Origin: JAZKFP01 sp040386355
GTDB lineage: Bacteria > Pseudomonadota > Gammaproteobacteria > Pseudomonadales > UBA6940
Direction: 5' to 3'
Assembly: GCA_040386355.1 (NCBI GenBank)
Contig: JAZKFP010000018.1
Location: forward strand, 1 to 42,886
Length of the DNA stretch: 42,886 nucleotides
Under the pieces are notes generated by a model, which was not told the origin of the DNA, made no database searches, and worked only from the letters and a program-made list of their open reading frames with translations. Numbering within the stretch: the first letter of the stretch is position 1; every line of letters begins with the position of its first letter. Shown here piece by piece: positions 1-8,185 of the stretch. Made by a program: the position numbers and the translations under genes.

Positions 1-573
1 GGTTTCCGTGGAGCTTCTCGTTATATCTCTGAAACCTTCCGAGATTGTTTTGAACTTGAATGCCGTGCGTTGAAAATTGTTCGCAATGAAATGAATTTCA
101 AAAATGTTGAAATTATGGTTCCGTTCGTCCGTACTACGGGTGAAGCAGAACAAGTAATTAAGCTGCTTGGTGAGAATGGTTTGAAACGCGGGCTAGACGA
201 GTTACGCGTAATTATGATGTGTGAGCTTCCGACCAACGCTTTATTGGCCGATGATTTCCTACAGCATTTTGACGGGTTTTCAATCGGCTCAAATGATTTA
301 ACCCAATTGACTCTGGGATTAGATCGAGACTCTGGAATTATTGCGCATTTGTTTGATGAGCGTGATCCGGCGGTTCGTGCCTTGTTAAAAATGGCAATTG
401 ATGCATGTCGCAAAGCAGGTAAATATATTGGTATCTGTGGACAAGGTCCTTCTGATCATCCAGATCTCGCCAAGTGGTTAATGCAACAAGGTATCGATAG
501 CGTATCGTTAAATCCTGATTCTGTGATGGAAACGTGGTTTTTCCTAGCAGATGATTCACCTGATAATTATTAA
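1..573 (+). CDS. ppsA: Phosphoenolpyruvate synthase, C-terminal part (5' truncated by window edge)
   Basis: PEP synthase makes phosphoenolpyruvate from pyruvate, ATP and water, the entry step of gluconeogenesis, in the cytoplasm. The frame is open from base 1 and ends with TAA at 571-573, giving the last 190 residues. Visible are the PEP-utilising C-terminal TIM-barrel signatures GFRGASRYIS at the very start, MVPFVRTTGEA, MMCELPTNALLADDF, the substrate-binding stretch FSIGSNDLTQLTLGLDRDSG, and ICGQGPSDHP with its catalytic Cys. These match gammaproteobacterial PpsA closely. Nothing is missing at the C-terminus. An internal TTG near base 70 would be a false start, because the homology continues upstream to the window edge. 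Confidence 0.96.
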   Translation, partial: GFRGASRYISETFRDCFELECRALKIVRNEMNFKNVEIMVPFVRTTGEAEQVIKLLGENGLKRGLDELRVIMMCELPTNALLADDFLQHFDGFSIGSNDLTQLTLGLDRDSGIIAHLFDERDPAVRALLKMAIDACRKAGKYIGICGQGPSDHPDLAKWLMQQGIDSVSLNPDSVMETWFFLADDSPDNY

Positions 574-663
574 ACAAATACTCTATACCGAGTGTAAAAT
601 GGTTTTTGCGGTACAACACTTATAAAAATCATTTTGTGAAAGGTATAATTTGATGTTTAGGGT

Positions 664-697
664 CTGAACACCTAAAACTCATTCGTTATGGGTATAT
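664..697 (+). repeat. Terminal fragment of dispersed repeat family 1, abutting the recD2 start
   Basis: The stretch from CACCTAAAACTCATTCG to GGGTATAT matches the terminal inverted repeat seen at 18821-18992, 30163-30361, 34939-35150 and 37715-37940. Only the end is recognisable here; the core is absent, so this is a solo or truncated copy. It stops exactly before the ATG at 698. A TATAAT-like hexamer lies at 644-649 just upstream, but no convincing -35 box is spaced from it. Confidence 0.6.
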
Positions 698-2902
698 ATG
701 ACTCAAATCCTAGATGTCATGGAAATTGAAAAAGATAGAGTGGAAGGTACTATTGAAAGAATTACCTTCCATAATCCTGATAATGGATTTGCTGTTCTTC
801 GTGTCCGCATGAAAGGTCAGCGTGATCCTGTTACCTGGGTTGGTCAAGCTGCAGAACTCTATATCGGTGCGCCAGTAACTGCAGAAGGTCGTTGGCAAAC
901 TCACGCGCAACATGGTGCTCAATTTTCTTGGGTCACTCTTCAAACATTACAACCTTCCTCGCGCGATGGCCTGATTAAATATCTTGGTTCCGGAGTAATT
1001 CACGGTATTGGTCCACAAACCGCTAAACAATTAGTCAATCATTTTGGCGAAAACATTCTCAAAACACTGGATGACAATCCTAAAAAACTATTAGAGCTTG
1101 AAGGTATTGGAAAAAAGCGTCTACAAACAATTGCTAATTCATGGGAAAAACAGCGTTCTCTGCGAGAAGTCATGTTGCTGTTGCAAAGTCATGATGTTGG
1201 TCTTGGACGCGCCCAACGAATTATTAAAACATTGGGTTCAAAAGCTCTCGAAGTTTTAAAAACCAATCCGTATCGATTAGCGCGTGACGTGGAGGGTATA
1301 GGTTTTCAAACTGCAGATCGATTAGCGCAATCTTTAGGCTTACCATTAACAGATCAACACCGTATCGCAACTGGTATTTTATTTGTTTTGCAATCTTCTA
1401 CAGAAGAGGGACATTGTGCAGTTGGCTATGAACTATTAATTCAACGCGCAACTGAATTACTACAGGTTGATCAATCGGTGGTTGAAAAAGTATTACAAAG
1501 TGAACTTAAAAATAAATCGCTATTAGAAATTCCGCGTGATTGGACTCACGATCAAATTATGATTGCGATTCCTGTTTTGTTTCATGCAGAACAAGGTGTA
1601 GCACGTTCGATTACTCGATTAATGTCTGCAAAAATTCCTTGGCAGAAGCATCTCGCTTCTATCAGTGAAACATTGGTTGAAGAAGTAAAAATCAAACTCT
1701 CTGCTTCTCAATCTGCTGCCATCGAAACTGTATTACATGCCAAATTTAGTGTAATGACAGGCGGACCTGGTGTTGGAAAAACTACTGTTATTCAAACTTT
1801 ACTGCGTTGGTTTGAACAAAAAAATTTACGCGTGTTGCTAGCCGCGCCAACGGGTAGAGCCGCTAAACGATTATCAGAGTCAACGCAACGAGAAGCAAAA
1901 ACACTACATCGATTGTTGGAGTATCAACCCGGTGTAAAACGTTTTGCGTTTGATAGCCAAACTCAATTTACGGGTGATGTATTAATTGTTGATGAAGCCT
2001 CGATGATTGATATTGTAATGGCAAATCATTTGCTCGAAGCAGTACCGGATTCAATGGCAGTTATTTTGGTCGGTGACATCGATCAATTACCTTCAATAAG
2101 CCCAGGTAATGTATTACGCGATATTATTCGTTCAGAGATCGTTGCTGTTGCACGACTTACTGAAATTTTTCGTCAAGCAGCATCTTCACATATTGTTCAA
2201 CAAGCGCATCGCGTTCGCCAAGGTGAAAGCCCGATATTGAATGAGCGTATGTCAGAACTAGAAGATTTTTATTGGATTCAAGCGAATACCGATGAAGAAG
2301 TAACTGAAAAAATTCAACGACTAATTAAAGATCGAATCCCTGCCCGTTTTCCTTGTGACCCTAAACGCGATATTCAAATTCTCACACCTATGCAGCGCGG
2401 TTCATTAGGCGCGCGTCAATTAAATGGATTGATGCAAAGTGTTTTGAATCCTACGCCAGTAGGGAGTATTCAACGCATGGGAATCACCTACGGCGTTGGC
2501 GATAAAATCATACAAATGGTTAATAATTACGACAAAGAAATTTTTAACGGTGATATTGGGTTTATTGAATCTATTAATGCTTCGTCGGAAGAATTACACG
2601 TACGTTTTGATGGCCGTGATGTTAAATACAGCTTTAATGAATTAGATGATATTCAACTTGCTTACGCAATTACAATTCATAAAAGCCAAGGATCCGAATA
2701 TCCAATTGTTGTGATTCCGTTAATGATGCAACACTACATGCTTTTGCAAAGAAATTTGCTATATACCGCTATGACACGTGGACGTCGTTTGGTTATTCTT
2801 TTGTCGAGTGAAAAAGCAGTACGAATGGCAGTACGAAAAGAAAGTCAAGATCAAAGAATTTCATTTTTGGACAAACGACTGCAAGCAGCTAACCTCGTCT
2901 AA
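698..2902 (+). CDS. recD2: RecD2-type ATP-dependent 5'-3' DNA helicase
   Basis: This is a superfamily 1B helicase of the RecD2/YrrC type. These act without RecB or RecC and have roles in DNA repair and replication restart. The 734 residues match the family length. An N-terminal OB-like region (about 15-85) is followed by helix-hairpin-helix motifs (GIGPQTAKQL near 103-112, GIGKKRL near 136), then the helicase core: Walker A GGPGVGKTT near 355, Walker B VDEASMID near 430, GDIDQLPS near 459, and the C-terminal IHKSQGSEYP and YTAMTRGR motifs. The ATG at 698 directly follows a repeat tip (GGG then TATAT). M8 is an alternative start that would still keep the conserved VEGTIERI stretch. No recB or recC lies nearby, which fits the stand-alone class. 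Confidence 0.93.
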   Translation: MTQILDVMEIEKDRVEGTIERITFHNPDNGFAVLRVRMKGQRDPVTWVGQAAELYIGAPVTAEGRWQTHAQHGAQFSWVTLQTLQPSSRDGLIKYLGSGVIHGIGPQTAKQLVNHFGENILKTLDDNPKKLLELEGIGKKRLQTIANSWEKQRSLREVMLLLQSHDVGLGRAQRIIKTLGSKALEVLKTNPYRLARDVEGIGFQTADRLAQSLGLPLTDQHRIATGILFVLQSSTEEGHCAVGYELLIQRATELLQVDQSVVEKVLQSELKNKSLLEIPRDWTHDQIMIAIPVLFHAEQGVARSITRLMSAKIPWQKHLASISETLVEEVKIKLSASQSAAIETVLHAKFSVMTGGPGVGKTTVIQTLLRWFEQKNLRVLLAAPTGRAAKRLSESTQREAKTLHRLLEYQPGVKRFAFDSQTQFTGDVLIVDEASMIDIVMANHLLEAVPDSMAVILVGDIDQLPSISPGNVLRDIIRSEIVAVARLTEIFRQAASSHIVQQAHRVRQGESPILNERMSELEDFYWIQANTDEEVTEKIQRLIKDRIPARFPCDPKRDIQILTPMQRGSLGARQLNGLMQSVLNPTPVGSIQRMGITYGVGDKIIQMVNNYDKEIFNGDIGFIESINASSEELHVRFDGRDVKYSFNELDDIQLAYAITIHKSQGSEYPIVVIPLMMQHYMLLQRNLLYTAMTRGRRLVILLSSEKAVRMAVRKESQDQRISFLDKRLQAANLV

Positions 2903-2947
2903 GCATAAAAGTTAAAAAGTCAGTGCGAGAAAATTTTTTGAAACAAA

Positions 2948-3751
2948 ATGGAATTTGTTCGTATGTCTATGCCGTTACTGGTTTTGATATTGGGCCAGGT
3001 CATTGTTGCCTGCATCTGTGGACTGGTTTGGTTTTGGTTTAAATTGCGCAATATCAAGCATCGCTATGATCAATTAAAAAAACTAGCTTTGACATTGAAG
3101 GAAGAATTAATTCTAGAGCAAAAAAGAATTGAATTAAATATTCCAATAGCAACGCCTATAAATTCAAACGTTGATTCAATTGAACTTGATCTGCCCGTGA
3201 AATTTGAAAAAAACTCTGTTGAAAATCCATGGCTAACGGTTAATGGTAATTTATCAGAAGACCATATTTCTGCAGTATTAGAATTTTGTGCCATTGAGAA
3301 AAAAAATACGGAAGGAAAAATTCGCGGTTTGGACGGTGATCCAAAAAACCCAAGCTCCTTACAAGATTTAGCAGGTAAAGCATTATTTCTTCGATTATTT
3401 TGTTTAAACGCAGAATCGGCTGGCTGGATGTACGCTGAAGATGTTCCGCTAAGATGGCAAACATTTGAGCGTCGATATGCGGAGTTTTTTGAATCAAATA
3501 GTGATGCTTCTGCTCCACACGCTAGTGTAGAGAGTACTGATCAATCTTCTAAATTAATAGAAGAAGTTACTGCCATTTGGAGTCAACGTGAATTTGAACA
3601 AATGACCTATCTACAAGTATTACATTCTGCAGTTAAAGATTTGCCTGAATCCCAAGAGAAAATTGCAGCGTTAGAGTTTGTATATAATACGGCAGCGATG
3701 CTTGCAGAAAAATTACCTGGTATAGAAGTGGATTATGCAGGTTTAGCTTAA
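2948..3751 (+). CDS. Membrane-anchored protein of unknown function
   Basis: I do not recognise this family. The protein has 267 residues, with one hydrophobic segment at about 9-31 (LLVLILGQVIVACICGLVWF) followed by a basic, charged helical stretch (KLRNIKHRYDQLKKLALTLKEEL) that looks like a short coiled coil. This suggests an N-terminal anchor and a cytoplasmic body. The middle holds GLDGDPKNPSSLQDLAGKAL and a tryptophan-rich WMYAEDVPLRW; the C-terminus is acidic and helical. It follows recD2 by 45 bp and precedes the sugar dehydrogenase by 31 bp, so it may be co-transcribed with either. The ribosome-binding site before ATG 2948 is weak, and ATG 2963 (MSMPLLVL) is a possible alternative. Confidence 0.75.
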   Translation: MEFVRMSMPLLVLILGQVIVACICGLVWFWFKLRNIKHRYDQLKKLALTLKEELILEQKRIELNIPIATPINSNVDSIELDLPVKFEKNSVENPWLTVNGNLSEDHISAVLEFCAIEKKNTEGKIRGLDGDPKNPSSLQDLAGKALFLRLFCLNAESAGWMYAEDVPLRWQTFERRYAEFFESNSDASAPHASVESTDQSSKLIEEVTAIWSQREFEQMTYLQVLHSAVKDLPESQEKIAALEFVYNTAAMLAEKLPGIEVDYAGLA

Positions 3752-3782
3752 TATTTTGTTTTATACATAAAGGAATATCCTT

Positions 3783-5099
3783 GTGACACAAACCAAAAAT
3801 GTTTCAAATGTTATTACGCAATTTCCAGATTTTAAAAATGTGCACGTTGCAGTAGTGGGTTTAGGGTATGTTGGTTTACCACTTGCTGTAGCCTTTGGAG
3901 AAAAATTTAAAACCTTTGGTTTTGATATTTCCAAAAAACGAATTGAAGAGTTAAAAACTGGATACGACCATACGCAAGAAATATCAAAAGAAGAATTTGC
4001 AGCTGCAAAACATTTGGAAGTTACCTACGACACGGCATTATTAAAATCTGTGGATATGTGGGTAGTGACTGTTCCTACTCCTATTGATGAATGCAAGCGT
4101 CCTGATTTAACTCCATTAATGTCTGCAAGTAAAACTGTTGGCTCGGTGATGAAAAAAGGTGCAGTAGTTGTTTTTGAATCAACGGTATATCCAGGTGCTA
4201 CTGAGGAAGTATGTGTTCCCATTTTAGAAAAACAATCAGGCTTAAAATTAAATCAAGATTTTTGTGTAGGTTATAGTCCGGAACGAATTAATCCAGGTGA
4301 TAAGGTTCATCGCTTACCTAATATTTTAAAAGTTACCTCTGGTTCCACGGAAGAATCTTCGGTGTGGATCGATAGCATGTATAAAGCGATTATTCCTGCG
4401 GGAACGTATCGAGCTAAATCTATTAAAGTTGCTGAAGCTGCCAAAGTTATTGAAAATACACAACGTGATTTAAATATTGCATTAATTAATGAACTAGCTC
4501 TTATTTTCAAAAAATTAAATATCGATACGCTAGATGTTTTAGAAGCTGCTGGTACTAAGTGGAATTTTCTACCATTCCGTCCAGGTTTGGTTGGAGGCCA
4601 TTGTATCGGCGTAGATCCGTATTATTTGACTCACAAAGCGCAAGAGGTCGGTTATCATCCAGAAGTGATTTTGGCGGGACGACGCATTAATGATGGAATG
4701 GGAGCGTACGTTGCTGACGAAGTCATTAAGCTGATGTCGCGCAATGGAATTAGCTGCGTTAATGCTCCGATTTTAATTATGGGTCTGACTTTTAAAGAAA
4801 ATTGCCCTGATTTACGCAATACGCGGGTAATTGATTTAGTGAGTCAGTTAAATCAGTACCATGCTCAGGTCGATATTTTTGATCCTTGGATCGATCCTGA
4901 AGAAGCAAAAATCGAATACGATCTAGAAATTCAAACCGAATGGCCTACCAAAAAATACGCCGCAATCATTCTTGCAGTGGCTCACGACGTTTTTGTAAAA
5001 GCGGGCGTTAACAAAATTCGTGCGTTGGGAGCTACGAAAAATGTTCTATACGATATAAAATCCGTGCTTCCTCGTACCGAGGTCGATGGTCGTCTTTAA
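3783..5099 (+). CDS. tviB: Nucleotide-sugar 6-dehydrogenase, TviB/VipA (UDP-HexNAc dehydrogenase) type
   Basis: NAD-dependent dehydrogenases of this family oxidise C6 of a UDP-hexose or UDP-N-acetylhexosamine to the uronic acid, for capsule or O-antigen building blocks. The 438 residues contain the Rossmann motif VVGLGYVGLPLA (about 24-35), the central helix with NTQRDLNIALINE, and the catalytic motif GGHCIGVDPYY with Cys274. The stretch FLPFRPGLVGGHC and the later LAGRRINDGMG resemble TviB/VipA/WbpO-type enzymes more than classical UDP-glucose dehydrogenase, but the substrate cannot be fixed by reading. It starts with GTG at 3783 behind an AAAGGA box. The epimerase gene follows 17 bp later, so the two probably form one operon. 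Confidence 0.88.
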   Translation: MTQTKNVSNVITQFPDFKNVHVAVVGLGYVGLPLAVAFGEKFKTFGFDISKKRIEELKTGYDHTQEISKEEFAAAKHLEVTYDTALLKSVDMWVVTVPTPIDECKRPDLTPLMSASKTVGSVMKKGAVVVFESTVYPGATEEVCVPILEKQSGLKLNQDFCVGYSPERINPGDKVHRLPNILKVTSGSTEESSVWIDSMYKAIIPAGTYRAKSIKVAEAAKVIENTQRDLNIALINELALIFKKLNIDTLDVLEAAGTKWNFLPFRPGLVGGHCIGVDPYYLTHKAQEVGYHPEVILAGRRINDGMGAYVADEVIKLMSRNGISCVNAPILIMGLTFKENCPDLRNTRVIDLVSQLNQYHAQVDIFDPWIDPEEAKIEYDLEIQTEWPTKKYAAIILAVAHDVFVKAGVNKIRALGATKNVLYDIKSVLPRTEVDGRL

Positions 5100-5116
5100 T
5101 ACTCAGGTAAAATTTT

Positions 5117-6127
5117 ATGAAAGTTTTGGTTACAGGAACTGCCGGTTTTATAGGTTCGTCGGTCGCTCGGTATTTATTAAATCGTGGGGACGAAGTATTT
5201 GGTATTGATAATTTAAATGATTATTACGACGTTAATTTAAAAAAAGCGCGTCTTGCGACATTAACGAATAGAAAAGGATTTACCGATTGGCGGTGTGATT
5301 TAGAAGATCGCACAAAACTCGATGAAGCATTTAATACATTTAAACCCGACCGAGTTATTCATTTAGCTGCACAAGCTGGGGTTCGATATTCCTTGACGCA
5401 TCCACATGCCTATATTGATGCGAATATTGTTGGTTTTTTAAATATTTTAGAAGCCTGTCGTCGCATTAAAGTCGATCATTTAGTCTATGCCTCATCCAGC
5501 TCCGTGTACGGCGCAAATACCAACATGCCGTTCTCAGTACATAATAACGTCGATCATCCGGTAAGCTTGTACGCTGCAACCAAAAAAGCCAATGAATTAA
5601 TGGCGCATACCTACTCACATTTATTTGAAATTCCAACCACTGGATTGAGATTTTTTACGGTCTATGGTCCGTGGGGCCGACCAGATATGTCTTTATTTTT
5701 ATTTACGCAAAAAATATTGGCAGGCGAACCAATCGACGTATTTAATTTTGGAAAACATCGTCGCGATTTTACGTTTATTGACGATATTGTTGAAGGTGTA
5801 ATTCGAACCTGTGATCAAGTGGCTGCACCGAATGAATTATGGTCGGGTGACACTCCAGATTCTGCAACTAGTAAAGCACCGTATCGTTTATACAATATCG
5901 GAAATAATCAACCGGTTGAGTTAATGACATTTATTTCTATTTTAGAAAAATGTTTAGGCCGTGAAGCGAAAAAGAATTTCCTACCGTTACAACCTGGTGA
6001 TGTTCCTGAAACCTATGCGGATATCGATGCACTTATTAAAAGCGTTGATTATCGACCTAGTACTCCGATTGAAGAAGGTATTCAAAAGTTTGTCGATTGG
6101 TATAAAGATTATTACAAAGTTAAATAA
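5117..6127 (+). CDS. UDP-glucuronate 4-epimerase family protein (SDR fold)
   Basis: An extended short-chain dehydrogenase that interconverts UDP-glucuronate and UDP-galacturonate or a related pair. The 336 residues show the NAD-binding GTAGFIGS (7-14), the family-specific DNLNDYYDVNLKKARL, the catalytic Ser region YASSSSVYG, the YxxxK pair at Tyr152/Lys156 (YAATK), and GLRFFTVYGPWGRPDM. The last of these is diagnostic of the UDP-GlcA epimerase branch rather than GalE. It pairs with the upstream dehydrogenase: one makes a UDP-uronic acid and the other epimerises it. No glycosyltransferase or flippase lies in the window, so the polysaccharide locus proper must be elsewhere. An ORF in another frame at the 3' end is a shadow. 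Confidence 0.9.
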   Translation: MKVLVTGTAGFIGSSVARYLLNRGDEVFGIDNLNDYYDVNLKKARLATLTNRKGFTDWRCDLEDRTKLDEAFNTFKPDRVIHLAAQAGVRYSLTHPHAYIDANIVGFLNILEACRRIKVDHLVYASSSSVYGANTNMPFSVHNNVDHPVSLYAATKKANELMAHTYSHLFEIPTTGLRFFTVYGPWGRPDMSLFLFTQKILAGEPIDVFNFGKHRRDFTFIDDIVEGVIRTCDQVAAPNELWSGDTPDSATSKAPYRLYNIGNNQPVELMTFISILEKCLGREAKKNFLPLQPGDVPETYADIDALIKSVDYRPSTPIEEGIQKFVDWYKDYYKVK

Positions 6128-6207
6128 ATATAAGGCAAAAAATAAATATTATTAATGGATTTTTTTCAGGGATGACAAATTTATCGTGAGCATATATGTA
6201 GGAGTTC

Positions 6208-7266
6208 ATGATGTTTGTTCCAAAAAATACTTTTATTGCAGCTCTTTTAGTAAATTGTAAAGCGTTTGTTCCATCGTCAAATGCATTAAAAAATTATGAA
6301 AATGTGAATATTATTCATTCAAATAATAAATTAAATATTTCACGGCAATTAAAATTACCAACTTTAGGTACAGCTTTGTCAGATATTGAGCCTGTTCAAG
6401 TATGTGAATTAAAACTTGATCCTGTTAAAAATAAAGTCACGTCTTTGCATACTCAGTACAGATCGGTATTAGAAAAATCAGGTGTTTCAAATCAGTGTTT
6501 GGAAAAAATATTATCTCACTGGTCTGCTCCGCATCGTTTTTACCACGGATTAAATCATTTAGAAAAATTATTAGAAAATATTGAGCAATACAGAGTAGAT
6601 AATAATCTTTCTAAGGATCATACAGACATAAAATTTTTGTTAACAACTGCTTTTTTTCATGATGTGATTTATGAAACATTAGCACCCGCTGGAAAGAATG
6701 AAGACGATTCGATTTTATTTTACAGAGATAATATTGATCCAAAACATCATGATGTATGGGTGGAAAATTCAATTGAATCAACTAAGCATCGCAACCCACC
6801 TCATGATTCTCTAGCACGTACATTTTGGCAGTTTGATAATGCGGTCGTGTATAAGAATGATGTAAAAGGCTTTCATCAGTGGGAAAAAGAAATTCGTAAA
6901 GAATATCAAATTCATTCGTATGATGCTTATAAAGCAGGAAGATTAGTATTCTTAGAGTCATGCGTAGATAAAGATCATCCTAAAAATCAAGGGCTTTTTC
7001 ATTCTTTGCAGCATTTGCAGAATTTTAAAAATTTTATTGAAGATTTTAAAAATATACGACCTTGTATTGCGATTTATGAATGTGACGATTCATTTAATGG
7101 TGAAGATCTTAAGAAAGTAAAAGCACTCGAATCTCAATACGATTTAGTATACCTACTCACAAAAGATGAATCTCAAAAGACGCAATTAAAAGATCAACTG
7201 CAATGTAAAGTGACTTCAGATCAAATTGTAAAAATCCAAGCCGTTGCTGATATAAAGTATATTTAA
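6208..7266 (+). CDS. HD-superfamily metal-dependent phosphohydrolase (COG4339-like) with extra terminal regions
   Basis: The middle of this 352-residue protein (about 75-215) resembles the predicted HD phosphohydrolases of COG4339. It has YHGLNHLEKLL (112-122), the metal-binding FFHDVIYE with His151-Asp152, and a later IESTKHR and WQFDNAVV that should supply the remaining HD-fold ligands. The usual family members are near 200 residues. This one has about 70 extra N-terminal residues of low complexity and a C-terminal part (about 285-352) reading CIAIYECDDSFNG and YDLVYLLTKDE, which I cannot assign. TAGGAG at 6199-6204 supports ATG 6208 or 6211. The coaE gene follows 33 bp later. The substrate is unknown. 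Confidence 0.7.
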   Translation: MMFVPKNTFIAALLVNCKAFVPSSNALKNYENVNIIHSNNKLNISRQLKLPTLGTALSDIEPVQVCELKLDPVKNKVTSLHTQYRSVLEKSGVSNQCLEKILSHWSAPHRFYHGLNHLEKLLENIEQYRVDNNLSKDHTDIKFLLTTAFFHDVIYETLAPAGKNEDDSILFYRDNIDPKHHDVWVENSIESTKHRNPPHDSLARTFWQFDNAVVYKNDVKGFHQWEKEIRKEYQIHSYDAYKAGRLVFLESCVDKDHPKNQGLFHSLQHLQNFKNFIEDFKNIRPCIAIYECDDSFNGEDLKKVKALESQYDLVYLLTKDESQKTQLKDQLQCKVTSDQIVKIQAVADIKYI

Positions 7267-7299
7267 TAATTATATTTAAAATAAATAGGACACTGAACA

Positions 7300-7962
7300 G
7301 TGGATGTTTCTCAAAACAGTTTGACTTACAAAAAGCAGGAATTAAGCCACTATAAAATTATTTTTATCACTGGCGGAATTGGTGTTGGTAAATCTTCTGT
7401 TTTAAAATGGTTTGCTAACAAAGGATTTCCAGTTATCAGTGCGGATGATGTAAGTCGTCAGGTAATTTTAAATTCTTCTGAAGTCATTCGGTCTATTTAT
7501 AATTTATTTGGCGATGAGTGCGTTGATATTGAAACCCTTCAAATAAAACCAGCTGCACTGCGTCATAAAATTAGCTCTGATCCTAAACATAAAAAACAAC
7601 TTGAAGCTTTATTGCATCCGTTGATTTTTTATCGATTAGTCGAAGTTATTAAACAAAACCCTTGTGAAAAACCCATCATTATAGAAGTGCCAATATTAGA
7701 TAGTGATTTTGGCTTCGAGCATATTGCTGATCATATTTTGTGGATCGATGCAGATCCAAAAGTACAAGTTGAAAGAGTAATGCTACGAGATTTAGTAAAT
7801 GAAAAATCTGCATTAGCTATGCTTGATATTCAAACATCGCGCACAGTTTTCAAAGATAAATCTGATTATTATATATATAATGACGGTAGCGAGAATGATT
7901 TCTCAAAAAAGTTAGAGACATGGTGGAACGAATTATACCCAACGCTCTCTGATCTAGAATAA
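7300..7962 (+). CDS. coaE: Dephospho-CoA kinase
   Basis: CoaE phosphorylates the 3'-hydroxyl of dephospho-CoA, the last step of coenzyme A synthesis. The 220 residues include the P-loop GGIGVGKSS (25-33), the substrate-binding SADD (about 47-50) in place of the usual DAD, the family HPLI motif, an IIEVPILDSDFGF segment equivalent to the usual VPLLFE region, and a lid arginine in RVMLRD. The start is GTG at 7300. About 18 residues precede the normal N-terminus, and no internal ATG is available before the P-loop. The C-terminal part is rather divergent: the lid RDLVNEKSALAMLDIQ deviates from the usual R..A..RI..Q pattern, but all core motifs remain. Confidence 0.88.
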   Translation: MDVSQNSLTYKKQELSHYKIIFITGGIGVGKSSVLKWFANKGFPVISADDVSRQVILNSSEVIRSIYNLFGDECVDIETLQIKPAALRHKISSDPKHKKQLEALLHPLIFYRLVEVIKQNPCEKPIIIEVPILDSDFGFEHIADHILWIDADPKVQVERVMLRDLVNEKSALAMLDIQTSRTVFKDKSDYYIYNDGSENDFSKKLETWWNELYPTLSDLE

Positions 7963-8042
7963 TTTTTTAAATTAATTGCACTAATTGTTTTAATGCCAAA
8001 TTTTTTATGATGCTGGTCATTTATCGATTGAAGCAGAAGTAC

Positions 8043-8148
8043 TATACCGAATGCAGATTAGTTTTCCAGTAGGCGCTTGCGAAATAAGCCCACTGCCCAC
8101 TTAAAGGTAGGTGAGCAGACGAATGAGCAAGCAACACCCTGGAAAGCT
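8043..8148 (+). repeat. Dispersed repeat family 2, copy 1 (upstream of pgi)
   Basis: This stretch aligns over about 100 bp with the reverse complement of 25405-25508. Shared blocks are TACCGAAT at the left end, GTAGGCGCTTGCG, CCACTT or CTACTT followed by AAAGGTA/AAAGTAT and GTGAGCAG, and GCAAGCAACACCCTGGAAA at the right end. GTAGGCGC can pair with later GC-rich sequence, so an RNA hairpin is likely. The copy lies between coaE and pgi and creates spurious in-frame start codons at 8111 and 8123. No protein is encoded. Confidence 0.75.
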
Positions 8149-8185
8149 CATGTGCGTTTGTTTAAATGAATGGAGATACGTTTGT

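Noticed and set aside
338..619. Minus-strand ORF at the ppsA end
   Set aside because: Shadow of ppsA in the antisense frame with no domain or start signal.
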